A stretch of 64,000 nucleotides of DNA from Streptomyces tropicalis (GCF_029269835.1 NZ_JARJBB010000004.1:372001-436000); one strand, 5' to 3'. Numbered from the stretch's first letter, positions 37,591 to 49,831 are shown. The notes: a model not told the origin generated them from the letters alone. Program-made: numbers and translations.

Positions 37591-37723
37591 CTGCCCGCGG
37601 GGTGCGGGCGGCGCGACGCTGGGGATCGGAGCGGGCACCTCGGTCGACCGGCCCGTCCGGCCCGCCGCCGGTGCCCAGCCGACGGCGGCGCCGCGCGCCG
37701 CCCGCACCGGAAGGTGGTCCACG

Positions 37724-38227
37724 ATGAGGTACTGGGGCCCGCACGGCATGTACGGCTGGGGCTGGTTCGCGATGTCCCTGGGCACGGTCCTGTTCTGGGC
37801 CCTGCTGATCGCGGCCGGCGTCCTCCTGTTCCGCGCCCTGAACCGCGGCGGCGGGCGGCCGGACGCCGCCGCCCTGCAACATCCGCATGCCCCCGGGCCG
37901 CCGCGCGCCGAGCAGGTGCTGGCCGAGCGGTTCGCCCGCGGGGAGATCGACGAGCACGAGTTCCGGCACCGCCGGGCCGTCCTGCGCGAGGACGCCGTGC
38001 AGGGCGCGTCGGCCGCGTGGGGCGCGTGGGGCGCCGGCGGTGCCGGCGGCACCAGGAGCGCCGGTGGTGCCGGTGGGCCCGGGCGTTCCTGGAGTTCGGG
38101 GGCCACCGGCGGTGCCGGCGGGCCCGCCGGCCCAGAGGGCGGCGGCACCGGAGACACGGGCCCCGCCGGTGGTCCCGGCGCCCCCGGTGGCTCCCGCGGC
38201 CCGGGTGGTCCCTCAGACCCCGGCTGA
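37724..38227 (+). CDS. SHOCT-domain membrane protein with collagen-like tail
   Basis: 167 residues. A Trp/Tyr/Gly-rich start (MRYWGPHGMYGWGWF), one membrane helix (MSLGTVLFWALLIAAGVLLF) and a SHOCT motif (AEQVLAERFARGEIDEHEF, ~62-85) are followed by about 70 residues rich in Gly with many Gly-x-Pro and Gly-Pro triplets. The SHOCT part is a common oligomerisation segment. The tail could be disordered or a short collagen-like triple helix. Function unknown. Confidence 0.8.
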   Translation: MRYWGPHGMYGWGWFAMSLGTVLFWALLIAAGVLLFRALNRGGGRPDAAALQHPHAPGPPRAEQVLAERFARGEIDEHEFRHRRAVLREDAVQGASAAWGAWGAGGAGGTRSAGGAGGPGRSWSSGATGGAGGPAGPEGGGTGDTGPAGGPGAPGGSRGPGGPSDPG

Positions 38228-38362
38228 ACCGGTGCTCCGGGCCGCCCGTGCGGCCACGCGGGCGGCGGCCCCGGCGCCGGGTCGCGGCCCGGGATCTCGC
38301 CATGACCCGCGACCGGCGCACACGGGAGCGCGGCCCACGGGCCGCAGTCCCGCCGGCAGGGA

Positions 38363-38396
38363 AGGCCCCTCGGCCCCGCCCCGGGACGTGTGGCCC
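38363..38396. promoter_or_regulatory. Tandem candidate DosR/OsdR boxes (second nitroreductase gene)
   Basis: AGGCC-CCTC-GGCCC (38363-38376) and GGGAC-GTGT-GGCCC (38383-38396) start 20 bp apart, the latter 65 bp before the start at 38462. The GGGAC half-site equals that of the mycobacterial DosR box. Confidence 0.55.
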
Positions 38397-38461
38397 CTGC
38401 CCGCACCCGCGCCGGGGGACGACCATGGCGGCAGGAAGCCCGAGAGAAGGCGGCACCGCCC

Positions 38462-39403
38462 ATGTCCGTCGCCGGTCCACGCCCCAGCCACGCCACCACC
38501 TACCTGCTGCGCGCGGCCGTCACCGCCCCCAGCGTCCACCGCTCCCGGCCGTGGATCTTCGTGGCCGACGGCGACCGGGGCATCGAACTCCACGCGGCGG
38601 CCGACCCCCGGCTGCTGCTCGCCGGGCCTCTCGGCCGGGAACTGGTGATCGGCTGCGCCGCCGCCCTGTTCAACGTCCGCCTCGCCATGCGGCACCTCGG
38701 CTTCAGGCCCGCCGTCCAGCCCTTCCCCGACCCGCGCGACCCGGCCTTCCTCGCCCGCATCGGCTGGGGCGCCTACGCCCCGCCCACCGCCGACGAGCAG
38801 CGCCTCTACGCCGCCGTGCGCCGCCGGCACACCGTGCGCGGGCCGTTCCTGGCCGACCCGCTGCCGCCCCCGCTGGTCGACACGCTGCGCGAGCAGGCCC
38901 ACGGCGAGGGCGCCGGGCTGCACCTCGTGGACGACAGCACCAGCCGACGGCACCTGGGCGAACTCGTCCGCGCCGGCGAGGACGAGCACCGCACCGCTCC
39001 GGCGGCGGCCGCGCCGGACCCCTGGGCCGCGCGGCGCCCCGCCCGCGGCACCGCGACGGCCGTCGTCGGCGTCCTGCCGCCCGCACCGGCGGGCGGCGAC
39101 TACGCCGGTCTCACGCGGATGTTCCCGACGCCGCCGCGCCGTTGGCCCGCCCGTACCGGTCTGGTGGCCGTGCTGGGCACCGACCGGGACGACCGCACCG
39201 CCTGGCTGCGGGCGGGACAGGCCCTCGAACGCATCGTGCTGGCCGCGGCCGTGCACGACGTCGCCACGGCCTTCCACACGCAGCCCCTCGAACTCCCGCA
39301 CCTGCGGGAGCAGATGCGGCAGACCCTGAGCGCGGGCGAGTTCCCGCAGCTGATCCTCCGCCTCGGCTACGGCGCCCGGCCGGGCAGCGCGGTCACTCCG
39401 TGA
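38462..39403 (+). CDS. Acg-family nitroreductase-like protein, second copy
   Basis: 313 residues, paralogous to the protein at 11350. It has LLRAAVTAPSVHRSRPWIF near the start, the RRRHTVRGPFLADPLPPPLV block and the C-terminal EFPQLILRLGYGARPG. Members of this group (Rv2032/Acg, Rv3131) are DosR-regulated in mycobacteria and handle flavin or nitro compounds. Shorter than the first copy, with the middle domain reduced. ATG 38462 with GAAGG about 14 nt upstream. Confidence 0.85.
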   Translation: MSVAGPRPSHATTYLLRAAVTAPSVHRSRPWIFVADGDRGIELHAAADPRLLLAGPLGRELVIGCAAALFNVRLAMRHLGFRPAVQPFPDPRDPAFLARIGWGAYAPPTADEQRLYAAVRRRHTVRGPFLADPLPPPLVDTLREQAHGEGAGLHLVDDSTSRRHLGELVRAGEDEHRTAPAAAAPDPWAARRPARGTATAVVGVLPPAPAGGDYAGLTRMFPTPPRRWPARTGLVAVLGTDRDDRTAWLRAGQALERIVLAAAVHDVATAFHTQPLELPHLREQMRQTLSAGEFPQLILRLGYGARPGSAVTP

Positions 39404-39852
39404 CGGGGGACGGCGCGACCGGCTCCCGCCCGGCGGCGTCGAGCCGGTGGCCGGCCCGGACGGAGCCCTCGCGCAGCAGGTCGGCGCCGGGGACGGAGCG
39501 CGGACGGCCGGTTCCGCCGGCGACGGCCCGACGATGGCCTCGACGGCGGGGAAGTGGCCGAGGAGGTCCTGGCGGCACCGGCCGCACGGAGGGACGGCGC
39601 CCCGACCGCGGACGCCCACAGCCACGATCGTGTCCGGCTCGTACGCGCCCTGGGCGGCGGCCGCGCCGATGAGGACCAGCTCGGCGCAGGGGTCGCCGGT
39701 GAAGTGGTGGGCGTTCACCGCGGGGACGATCCGGCCGTCCCGCGCCCCGTCCGGCGGCCGCCATGGTGCGGTGGCCGCCCCGGCGGCGGGTGCGGGCGAC
39801 CTCGGCCGGCCCGGACGAGCTCGTGGTCGACGGCGGGGGGCTGCGTGGCGAT
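39393..39852 (-). pseudogene. Decayed cytidine deaminase-like gene
   Basis: Pieces of one protein are spread over three frames on the minus strand. VDHELVRA near 39825 is followed in another frame by VARTRRRGGHRTMAAAGR. A third frame then gives RDGRIVPAVNAHHFTGDPCA, continuing to PPCGRCRQDLLGHFPAVEAI, which has the zinc and catalytic motifs of cytidine deaminases (CAE and PCGRC). From about 39525 the homology ends in the second frame as VPGADLLREGSVRAGHRLDA. At least three frameshifts are needed, and the expected start codon reads ATC (39852). Its 3' end overlaps the convergent nitroreductase gene by 11 bp. Confidence 0.75.
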
Positions 39853-39855
39853 GCC

Positions 39856-40683
39856 CTATCTCTTCAGGGGGTGCAGGCACAGGGACGTGTCGCCGTCCCC
39901 GCCGTACTGCGCGTAGGCGATGTAGTCCCCGGACGCGCAGGAGCCGTCCGGCGGCGCCAGGACGCGGAAGCGGGCGTCGGAGGAGCCGCAGTCCTCGGGC
40001 TTCAGGTCCTGGTCGGGCCAGGTCGCGTCGTTGCGGACGCACGAGCCGGCCTTCAGCGGCGTCGTGGCGTCGCCGCCGTCGTCCGGGCCGACCAGCATGC
40101 CGAGGACGATGAGCAGCGGAACGGCGAGCAACGCGAGGCCCACCAGGCACAGCGGGATCAGGGCCAGGATGCCCTGAGGCCGCCTGAACACCGGCTTACC
40201 GGGGTTCAGCGGCGGTCGCGGGCCGGGCACGACCGGCGCGGGGATGCGGTTGACGGTGGACAGGGCGCCGAGGTTGATCAGCAGGGTGACGGGCGTGATG
40301 AACACTGACAGCGGACCCCACCAGCCCTCCACCATGGTGTCCGCCTGCATGTCGCGGAAGGTGGCCAGCGCGCAGGTGCGGCAGAGCGTTCCCCGGCGGC
40401 GCAGGAAGCGCATGATCACCAGCATGCCCTGGTGCCCGCGGACCGTCACGGGCGCGGCTGGCGCCGCCCCGCACACCTGACAGGCCGTCATCGGCCCGCC
40501 CGCCGGCGGCGGCCCGCCGTACGGCTGCGGGGCGGGCGGCGAGGACGGGGCGTACGGGCCGGGCGGGTACGGCCCCGGAGCCTGCGCGTACGGTCCCGGG
40601 TTCTGCGCGTAGGGCCTTGGAGCCGGCGGGTACGGCCCCGGCGTCTGCTGGGGGGCGGGGTGCGGCGGCGGTGGGGTGCTCAA
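39856..40683 (-). CDS. Pro-rich membrane protein of unknown function
   Basis: 275 residues from TTG 40683, which has GGGAAG 7 nt upstream; a GTG at 40716 would add 11. The N-terminal ~75 residues are Pro/Tyr/Gly-rich. A Cys cluster (CQVCGAAPAAPVTVRGHQGM, CRTCALATFRDMQ) may bind metal. Two membrane segments follow (GPLSVFITPVTLLINLGAL and ILALIPLCLVGLALLAVPLL). The C-terminal ~65 residues are outside, with paired Cys (AGSCVRNDATW, EDCGSSDARF, SLCLHPLKR), like the LppU-type extracellular domains of Streptomyces. Confidence 0.8.
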   Translation of the reverse strand: MSTPPPPHPAPQQTPGPYPPAPRPYAQNPGPYAQAPGPYPPGPYAPSSPPAPQPYGGPPPAGGPMTACQVCGAAPAAPVTVRGHQGMLVIMRFLRRRGTLCRTCALATFRDMQADTMVEGWWGPLSVFITPVTLLINLGALSTVNRIPAPVVPGPRPPLNPGKPVFRRPQGILALIPLCLVGLALLAVPLLIVLGMLVGPDDGGDATTPLKAGSCVRNDATWPDQDLKPEDCGSSDARFRVLAPPDGSCASGDYIAYAQYGGDGDTSLCLHPLKR

Positions 40684-40831
40684 CAGGGGCCTTCCCGGAC
40701 ATGACAGATCTGGCACAGCGGCTCAGCAGCCTACTCATCGGCTCGCGGCACCCTCACCCGCCCTCGCCGGGCTCACCGGCCGCGGTGGCGGCGCCGGCCG
40801 GATGCCGGACCGCGGGGCCGCCCCGCGGCCG

Positions 40832-43201
40832 TCATGACGCTTCCGGTCCGCCCCCGTCGCGGCGGGCGGGGGCCAGGGAGAAGTAGCTCTCCTCCTCCTG
40901 GCTGAAGTGCAGCCGCAGCACCGTGTGCAGGCCGTACAGGCAGGCGCGCAGGTCCTCCAACTGGTCCGGTGCCGGCGTGCCGTCGGCCTCGGTGAGGGAC
41001 AGGTGGGTGGCGATGCGCCGGGCCAGGCGTTCGATCTCGGTGTGGGCGCGGCTCATGGTCGCGGTCGCCTCGGGGCCGCCGAGGGCGGGTGTCAGCGCCG
41101 GGTAGAGCTGGTGCTCCTCGGCGTACTCGTGCGGCAGCAGCCGCTCGGTGAGCAGCCGATGGGCCTCGCGCACCGCGTCGAGCGCCTGCGGTCCGGCGTC
41201 GTCGGAGAGCCGGGCCGCGGCGTCGCGCACGGCCTCCAGGACGTCCTGCAGATCGTCGTGCTCGGCGGCGAAGCGGTGGATCAGGTCCTCCGTCTCCGGC
41301 TCCAGGGCGGGCCGGGCCGCCCGGTCGACACGCAGCGCCCGCAGCGCGTTCAGGATGACCGCCACGTCGATGGCCTCCTGGAGCAGCGCGCCCGCCGCGG
41401 GCGGCAGCAGGCCCGCGGCCGCCGCCGCCATCGCGGCCAGGGACAGGGCCATCCCGCCGAGGGCGCTCTGCACGGCGATGCGGCGCGCCCGACCGGCCAG
41501 CGTGACGGCGTCCGCCAGACGGTCCACCCGGTCCGTGGTCAGGACGACGTCGGCGGCCTCGGAGGAGGCGGTGGAACCGCGTGCCGCCATCGCGACGCCG
41601 ACGTCGGCGGCGGCGAGGGCGGGCGCGTCGTTGACGCCGTCGCCCACCATCACCGTGACCGCGCGCTCCCGCTCGGCTCGGACCGCCGCGGCCTTGCCGG
41701 CCGGTTCCAGCTCGGCGAGCACGTCGTCGAGTCCGAGGACGGCGGCGACCTCGCGGGCCGGCTCGGGCCGGTCCCCGGTGAGCATCACGATCCGCTCCAT
41801 GCCCGCCGCCCGCAGGCGGCGCAGCGTCCGTGGCGCGTCCGTGCGCACCGGGTCGCGCAGCAGGACCGCGCCCACGGGCCGCCCCTCGACGCCGAGCCAG
41901 GCGACGGCGGCACCGTCGAGCAGCGCCCGGGTCCGCACCGCCCGCGCCCACGTCCCGGGGCGGGCGTCCCCGTCGAGCCGTCCGACGGTCGTGCTGCGGC
42001 CCGCCACGACCCCGCGGGCGCCCCGGCCGGGCTCCTCCGCCACGTCCGCGACGCGGGACGGCTCCAGGCCGCGCTCCCGGGCCGCGTCCACGATCGCGCG
42101 TGCCAGGACGTGCGGCGAGAACTGGTCGACGGTGGCCGCCAGGCGCAGGACCTCGGCCGGTGTCCAGCCGGGGGCGGCGGCCACGTCCACCACGCGCGGA
42201 CGTCCGCCGGTCAGCGTGCCCGTCTTGTCGAGCAGCAGGGTCCGGGCCCGGCCCAGGTTCTCCAGCGCACCTCCGTCCCGGACCACGACACCGAGGCGGG
42301 ACGCGCGCGACAGCCCGGCGACGATCGCTACCGGGGCGGCCAGCAGCAGCGGGCACGGCGTGGCGACCACCAGCACCGCCACCGCACGCACCGGCGATCC
42401 GCCGATCAACCAGGCCAGGCCCGCGACGACCAGGGAGAGCGGCAGGAACCAGGCCGCGTAGCGGTCGGCCAGCCGGACCACCGGGGCGGACTCCGCGCCC
42501 GCCTGCCGGGCCAGCCGCACGATCTCCGCGTACGTGCTGTCCTGCGCGGTCGCCGTCGCGCGCAGCGCGAAGGCGCCGCCCGCGTTGACCACGCCGCTGC
42601 GCACGGACTGCCCGGGCCCCCGCTCCACCGGCGCGGACTCCCCCGTCAGCACCGACTCGTCGAACACGGCCGGGGTGTCCTCGATCCGCCCGTCGACGGG
42701 GACGACCTCGCCCGGGCCCACGACCAGCAGGTCGCCCACGGCCACCTCCGCGAGGGGCACCGTGCGGACCGCGGCGCCGGTGCGGCGGCGGGCGGTGCGG
42801 GGCGCGTGCTCCAGGAGGGCGCGCAGGTCGTGGGAGGCGCGGCGGCGGGCCGCCGCCTCCAGGGTGCGGCCGGTGGCGAGCATGAGGGCGATCAGCGCCC
42901 CGGCGAGGTACTCGCCCACCGCGAGCGTGCCGGCCAGGGCGAGCACCGCGATCAGGTCCACGCCCGCGCGGCCGTGCCGCAGCGCGCCCACCACCCAGCC
43001 CACCGCGGGGCCGACGGCGGCGATCGTGCCCAGGGCCCAGCACAGGTCGGCCGCTCCGGGTGCACCGAGGAGCCGGAGGATCCCGCCCACGACGAGCGCG
43101 GCGGCCGTCACGGCGAGCAGGGCCGGTTCGAGCCAGGAGGACGGGAGGGCGCGTGCGGCGCCGGGACGGCCGTCCGCCGGGGGAGCGGCGGCTCCGCTCA
43201 T
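40832..43201 (-). CDS. P1B-type metal ATPase with C-terminal hemerythrin domain
   Basis: 789 residues. The pump has TGES (187-190), the membrane metal motif TPCPLL (281-286), phosphorylation site DKTGT (D325) and hinge GDGVNDAPAL. There is no N-terminal heavy-metal domain. From about 625 to 785 a hemerythrin-like four-helix bundle carries the di-iron ligand pattern (AAEHDDL, LPHEYAEEHQLYP, RAHTEIER, LHFSQEEESYF). TPCP plus C-terminal hemerythrin defines the P1B-5 group (Nia of Sinorhizobium), linked to Ni and Fe export. The hemerythrin part may sense O2 or iron. Downstream of a CsoR-family repressor gene on the same strand. Confidence 0.92.
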   Translation of the reverse strand: MSGAAAPPADGRPGAARALPSSWLEPALLAVTAAALVVGGILRLLGAPGAADLCWALGTIAAVGPAVGWVVGALRHGRAGVDLIAVLALAGTLAVGEYLAGALIALMLATGRTLEAAARRRASHDLRALLEHAPRTARRRTGAAVRTVPLAEVAVGDLLVVGPGEVVPVDGRIEDTPAVFDESVLTGESAPVERGPGQSVRSGVVNAGGAFALRATATAQDSTYAEIVRLARQAGAESAPVVRLADRYAAWFLPLSLVVAGLAWLIGGSPVRAVAVLVVATPCPLLLAAPVAIVAGLSRASRLGVVVRDGGALENLGRARTLLLDKTGTLTGGRPRVVDVAAAPGWTPAEVLRLAATVDQFSPHVLARAIVDAARERGLEPSRVADVAEEPGRGARGVVAGRSTTVGRLDGDARPGTWARAVRTRALLDGAAVAWLGVEGRPVGAVLLRDPVRTDAPRTLRRLRAAGMERIVMLTGDRPEPAREVAAVLGLDDVLAELEPAGKAAAVRAERERAVTVMVGDGVNDAPALAAADVGVAMAARGSTASSEAADVVLTTDRVDRLADAVTLAGRARRIAVQSALGGMALSLAAMAAAAAGLLPPAAGALLQEAIDVAVILNALRALRVDRAARPALEPETEDLIHRFAAEHDDLQDVLEAVRDAAARLSDDAGPQALDAVREAHRLLTERLLPHEYAEEHQLYPALTPALGGPEATATMSRAHTEIERLARRIATHLSLTEADGTPAPDQLEDLRACLYGLHTVLRLHFSQEEESYFSLAPARRDGGGPEAS

Positions 43202-43308
43202 GACGCACCTCCCGTCCGGGACGCCCGGCCGCGGGTCCCGTCGGCCACGCTTCCCGCCCGGTCGGCGGACCCGGCCTCCAGCGTCCCGCACCGCCCCCCG
43301 CCCTTCCA

Positions 43309-43322
43309 GGGCCCTACGGCGC
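43309..43322. promoter_or_regulatory. Candidate DosR/OsdR-type box (P-type ATPase gene)
   Basis: GGGCC-CTAC-GGCGC, imperfect in the right arm, 108 bp upstream of the ATPase start. Confidence 0.35.
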
Positions 43323-43498
43323 CCCGATGCCCACCGTCCGGCCCCGCCGGGACGGCTCGCGGCGCCTGCGCCGGCCGACCCGGGACGGACCTCCCGGCCA
43401 GGGACAGGACGGCCGCGGACAGGCCGTCGGAACCGGAGCCGGCCCCCGGACCGAGCCCCGGGCCGGACCTGCGCCCGGCGCGGTCCGGACCGGTCCGG

Positions 43499-46632
<3,134 letters not shown>

Positions 46633-46723
46633 GACGCCGCGCTCCTCGGCTCGCCGGCCTGTGCCGCTACCAGCGTCGGTCCGGCCGGCCGGAGCCGGGG
46701 AGGTGCCGGGCGGCCCGGGCGGG

Positions 46724-46857
46724 GGGCCGGTCGGCCCCGCCGCGCCCGCGCCCGCTCCGGCGGACCGGGACCAACGGGCCCCCGGCAGGTCTGTGCGGCC
46801 CCTGGGCACGCGGCGCCCGCCGCAGCAGGCTCGGAACACGGCAGGGCCCACGGGGCC
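46724..46857. promoter_or_regulatory. Candidate DosR/OsdR boxes (ppdK / universal stress gene)
   Basis: GGGCC-GGTC-GGCCC (46724-46737), GGGAC-CAAC-GGGCC (46767-46780) and GGGCC-CACG-GGGCC (46844-46857) lie between the divergent starts at 46632 and 46878. Confidence 0.5.
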
Positions 46858-46877
46858 CCGACCCGAAGGGGCAGGTC

Positions 46878-47828
46878 ATGCTAAGCAGCGTCGCCGCCGG
46901 AATCGACGGCTCCCGCGAGGGTCTCGCGGCCGCGCACTGGGCGGCCCAGGAGGCCGTGCGCCGGGGTGCCGGACTCGTTCTCGTCCACGCTCGGCCCGAC
47001 GGCCCCGGACCGGCCCCGCAGTCTTCCCCGGACGTCCCCGGACCGGCCCCGCACACGCCCCCGCACACGCCCCCGGACGGCGGCGGCCGGACCGCACGCG
47101 TGCTGCACGAGGCCGCGGTGAGCGTGCGGGCCGCGCATCCCGGGCTGGAGGTCGCCGCCCGGGAGGAGACCGGCGCCCCGGTGCCCGTGCTGCTCGCGGC
47201 GGCCGGACGGGCGGACGTGCTGGTGCTGGGCTCGCTGGGTCTCGGCCGGGCGGCCCGGGGATGGGGGACCGGGTCCGTGGCCCGGCAGGTCGCGGGCCGC
47301 TCGCCGTGCCCGGTCGTCCTGGTGCGGGCCGGGCGGTGCGCGGCCGACGAGCACCTGCCGGCCGTGGACGGGGTGGCCCCGGACGAGATCCCCGAGACCC
47401 CCTACCGCACAGTGGTGCTCGGCCTGGACGTCACGCACCCCTGCGACGACGTCCTCGCCTTCGGCTTCGAGGCGGCCCGGCGGCGCGGCGCCGACCTGCT
47501 GGCCGTCCACGCCGTCACCGTCCCCCCGCCCGGAGCCTCCGCGCCCGGTGCCGAGCAGGGTGCGGATCCCGGAACCGACGTCGTCGCGGCCCGGGAGGGC
47601 GCCCTCGCGGCGGCCCTGCGGCCCTGGTGCGAGAAGTACCCCGCGGTCGCCGTGACCACCGCGGTCGTCCCGGGTCCCGCCGGCGCGGGACTGGCGCGCG
47701 CGGCCGCCGGCGCGGGGCTGCTGGTCGTGGGCCGCCGGACCGGCTCCGGGGCCCCCGGCTCCGGAGCCGTCGTGCCCGAGGTCGTGCAGCACGTGGCCGC
47801 CCCGGTGGCGGTGGTCCCGCACCCCTGA
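46878..47828 (+). CDS. Tandem-domain universal stress protein with Pro-rich insert
   Basis: 316 residues. Domain 1 has AAGIDGSREGLAAAHWAAQEA, and its ATP-loop region reads GSLGLGRAARGWGTGSVAR. Domain 2 has TVVLGLDVTHPCDDVLAFGF, but its loop (VVGRRTGSGAPGSGAVVPEV) is irregular, so ATP binding there is doubtful. Residues ~40-68 are a repetitive Pro-rich stretch (GPAPQSSPDVPGPAPHTPPH) encoded by near-duplicate CCCCGGACCGGCCCCGCA segments, an expansion not expected in the family. Followed by carbamate kinase 37 bp downstream. Confidence 0.88.
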   Translation: MLSSVAAGIDGSREGLAAAHWAAQEAVRRGAGLVLVHARPDGPGPAPQSSPDVPGPAPHTPPHTPPDGGGRTARVLHEAAVSVRAAHPGLEVAAREETGAPVPVLLAAAGRADVLVLGSLGLGRAARGWGTGSVARQVAGRSPCPVVLVRAGRCAADEHLPAVDGVAPDEIPETPYRTVVLGLDVTHPCDDVLAFGFEAARRRGADLLAVHAVTVPPPGASAPGAEQGADPGTDVVAAREGALAAALRPWCEKYPAVAVTTAVVPGPAGAGLARAAAGAGLLVVGRRTGSGAPGSGAVVPEVVQHVAAPVAVVPHP

Positions 47829-47865
47829 GACCGCGCCGCCGCCCGCACCAGGAGGGCCGAGACCC

Positions 47866-48786
47866 ATGCGCATCGTCATCGCCCTCGGCGGCAACGCCCT
47901 GCTGCTGCGGGGCGACCGCCCGGACGGCGACGTCCAGCGGGCGAACGTGGTCCGGGTGGCGACCGCCGTGGCGCCCCTCGCGCACGAGCACGACCTCGTC
48001 GTCACCCACGGCAACGGACCGCAGATCGACCTGCTCGCCGAGGAGAGCACCACCGACCCGGAGCTTTCGGCCCCGTACCCGCTGGACCTGCTCACCGCGC
48101 AGACCCAGGGCATGATCGGCTCCCTGCTGGCCCGCGCCCTGCACGACGCGCTGCCCGGGCGCCCGATCGCCGCGCTGGTCACCCACACCGTGGTCCGCGC
48201 CGACGACCCCGCCTTCGCCCGGCCCACCACCCCCGTGGGCCCGTCCTACCCCCACGAGCTGGCGCGCGCCTTCGCCCGCACCCGCGGCTGGCACATCGCC
48301 GAGGACGGCCGCGGCGGCTGGCGCCGTGTGGTCCCGGGGCCGTCGCCCCGGCGGATCCTGGAGACGGAGACCGTGCGGGACCTGCTGAGCGGCGGCACCC
48401 TCGTGGTCTGCTCCGGCGGTGGGGGGGTCTGCGTGACCGGGGACGGGGGCGTCCTCGACGGCGTCGAGGCCGTCGTCGACAAGGACCTGGCGGCGGCCCG
48501 GCTCGCCCAGGACGTCGGCGCCGACTTCCTGCTCGTCCTCACCGACGTGCCCAACGTCTACGACGGCTACGGCACCCCCGGCCGGCGGGCCGTCCTGGAC
48601 GCCACCCCGAGCGGGCTGCGCGCCGGGCACTACGCCGAGGACACCATGGGGCCCAAGGCCGAGGCCGCGGCGCGCTTCGTGGCGGGCACCGGCTGCCTGG
48701 CCGCGATCGGCGCGCTCGACGCGGCGTACGAGATCGTCCACGGCCGCTCCGGCACCCTCGTCCGACCGGACCTGACCGCCGGGTGA
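47866..48786 (+). CDS. arcC: Carbamate kinase
   Basis: 306 residues. Makes ATP and carbamate from ADP and carbamoyl phosphate, or the reverse. Motifs: IVIALGGNALLLRG at the start, VVTHGNGPQ, the substrate loop VVRADDPAF and PTTPVGPSY, VVCSGGGGV and VEAVVDKDLAAARLA, and the late TDVPNVYDGYG and MGPKAEAAARF. Neither arginine deiminase nor ornithine transcarbamylase is in the window, so carbamoyl phosphate must come from elsewhere. Cotranscribed with the USP gene by position. ATG 47866 with AGGAGGG. Confidence 0.94.
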   Translation: MRIVIALGGNALLLRGDRPDGDVQRANVVRVATAVAPLAHEHDLVVTHGNGPQIDLLAEESTTDPELSAPYPLDLLTAQTQGMIGSLLARALHDALPGRPIAALVTHTVVRADDPAFARPTTPVGPSYPHELARAFARTRGWHIAEDGRGGWRRVVPGPSPRRILETETVRDLLSGGTLVVCSGGGGVCVTGDGGVLDGVEAVVDKDLAAARLAQDVGADFLLVLTDVPNVYDGYGTPGRRAVLDATPSGLRAGHYAEDTMGPKAEAAARFVAGTGCLAAIGALDAAYEIVHGRSGTLVRPDLTAG

Positions 48787-48887
48787 CCGCGGGGGCGGGG
48801 ACGCGGCGGGCCGACCGCCCGGACCCGGCCGCGGCACGCGGCGGCCGGGGCGCGGCGGAACACGGGCCCGCGTGGCACCCTGGCGGC

Positions 48888-49628
48888 ATGTGCGGCCGGT
48901 ACGCCTCCTCCCGCGCACCCGAGGACCTGGTGCGGCACTTCGGGGTGACCGCATGGCGGCCGGAGGAGTCCCTCGCGCCGAGCTGGAACGTCGCGCCGAC
49001 GGACCCGGTGTGGGCGGTCCTCGAACGCGCCCCGCGCGACGGCGGGGACCGGCCGGTGCGCCGCGAACTGCGGCCGCTGCGCTGGGGACTGGTCCCGTCC
49101 TGGGCCAAGGACGCGCGGGGCGCCGCCCGGTTGATCAACGCCCGGGTCGAGACGGTGCACGAGAAGCCCGCCTTCCGCCGCGCCTTCGCCCGGCACCGCT
49201 GCCTGCTGCCCGCCGACGGCTTCTACGAGTGGGAGCGGATCGAGCAGCCGGGCACCGCGAAGGTCCGCAAGCAGCCCTGGTTCATCCACCCCGAGGACGA
49301 CGGGATCATGGCGTTCGCGGGACTGTACGCCTACTGGCGCGACCCGGAGGTCGCGCACGACGACGACCCCGGCGCCTGGCTGACGACCTGCACCGTCATC
49401 ACCACCGAGGCCACCGACGCGGCCGGCCGCGTCCACCCCCGGATGCCCCTCGCCCTGACCCCGGACCACTACGGCGACTGGCTCGACCCGGACCGCCGGG
49501 ACACCGACGGCCTGCGCGCCCTGCTCGCCCCGCCCGCGGGCGGCCGCCTGGCGGCCCGCCCGGTCTCCACGGCCGTCAACGACGTCCGCAACAACGGCCC
49601 CGACCTGGTGGCGGAGACGCCCCTCTGA
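48888..49628 (+). CDS. SRAP (HMCES/YedK-type) abasic-site DNA-protein crosslink protein
   Basis: 246 residues. Cys2 (MCGRYAS) is the residue that crosslinks to abasic sites in single-stranded DNA. The other active-site residues are in SWNVAPTDP (Asn), LPADGFYEWE (Glu) and HPRMPLAL (His), with WGLVPSWAKD and LINARVETV also family marks. It shields abasic sites during replication. Starting at ATG 48888 makes Cys the second residue, as required. Monocistronic. Confidence 0.95.
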   Translation: MCGRYASSRAPEDLVRHFGVTAWRPEESLAPSWNVAPTDPVWAVLERAPRDGGDRPVRRELRPLRWGLVPSWAKDARGAARLINARVETVHEKPAFRRAFARHRCLLPADGFYEWERIEQPGTAKVRKQPWFIHPEDDGIMAFAGLYAYWRDPEVAHDDDPGAWLTTCTVITTEATDAAGRVHPRMPLALTPDHYGDWLDPDRRDTDGLRALLAPPAGGRLAARPVSTAVNDVRNNGPDLVAETPL

Positions 49629-49831
49629 GACGCCCCCGCACGCTCACCGCGGTCACTCCCGCGCCCCGTCCGCACCACCGCATCGATGGCGCCCCGCCCG
49701 CGCCCCTTCCGTGTCCCGAACGGCCGCCGACCGCCCGGATGGCCCGTCCGGAGGCGCCGTACCGCGCCCCCCGGGCCGGCCTGTGCCTACGGTGCTGTGG
49801 AGGTGACCGTCGGCCGGGAACGGGAGGCGTC

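Noticed and set aside
34984..38499. A 1171-codon minus-strand frame
   Set aside because: It is antisense to the USP and GH65 genes, whose motifs and codon use are clear.
40832..43201. Copper exporter (CopA)
   Set aside because: No CPC motif in the membrane and no N-terminal metal-binding domain. TPCP plus hemerythrin fits P1B-5.
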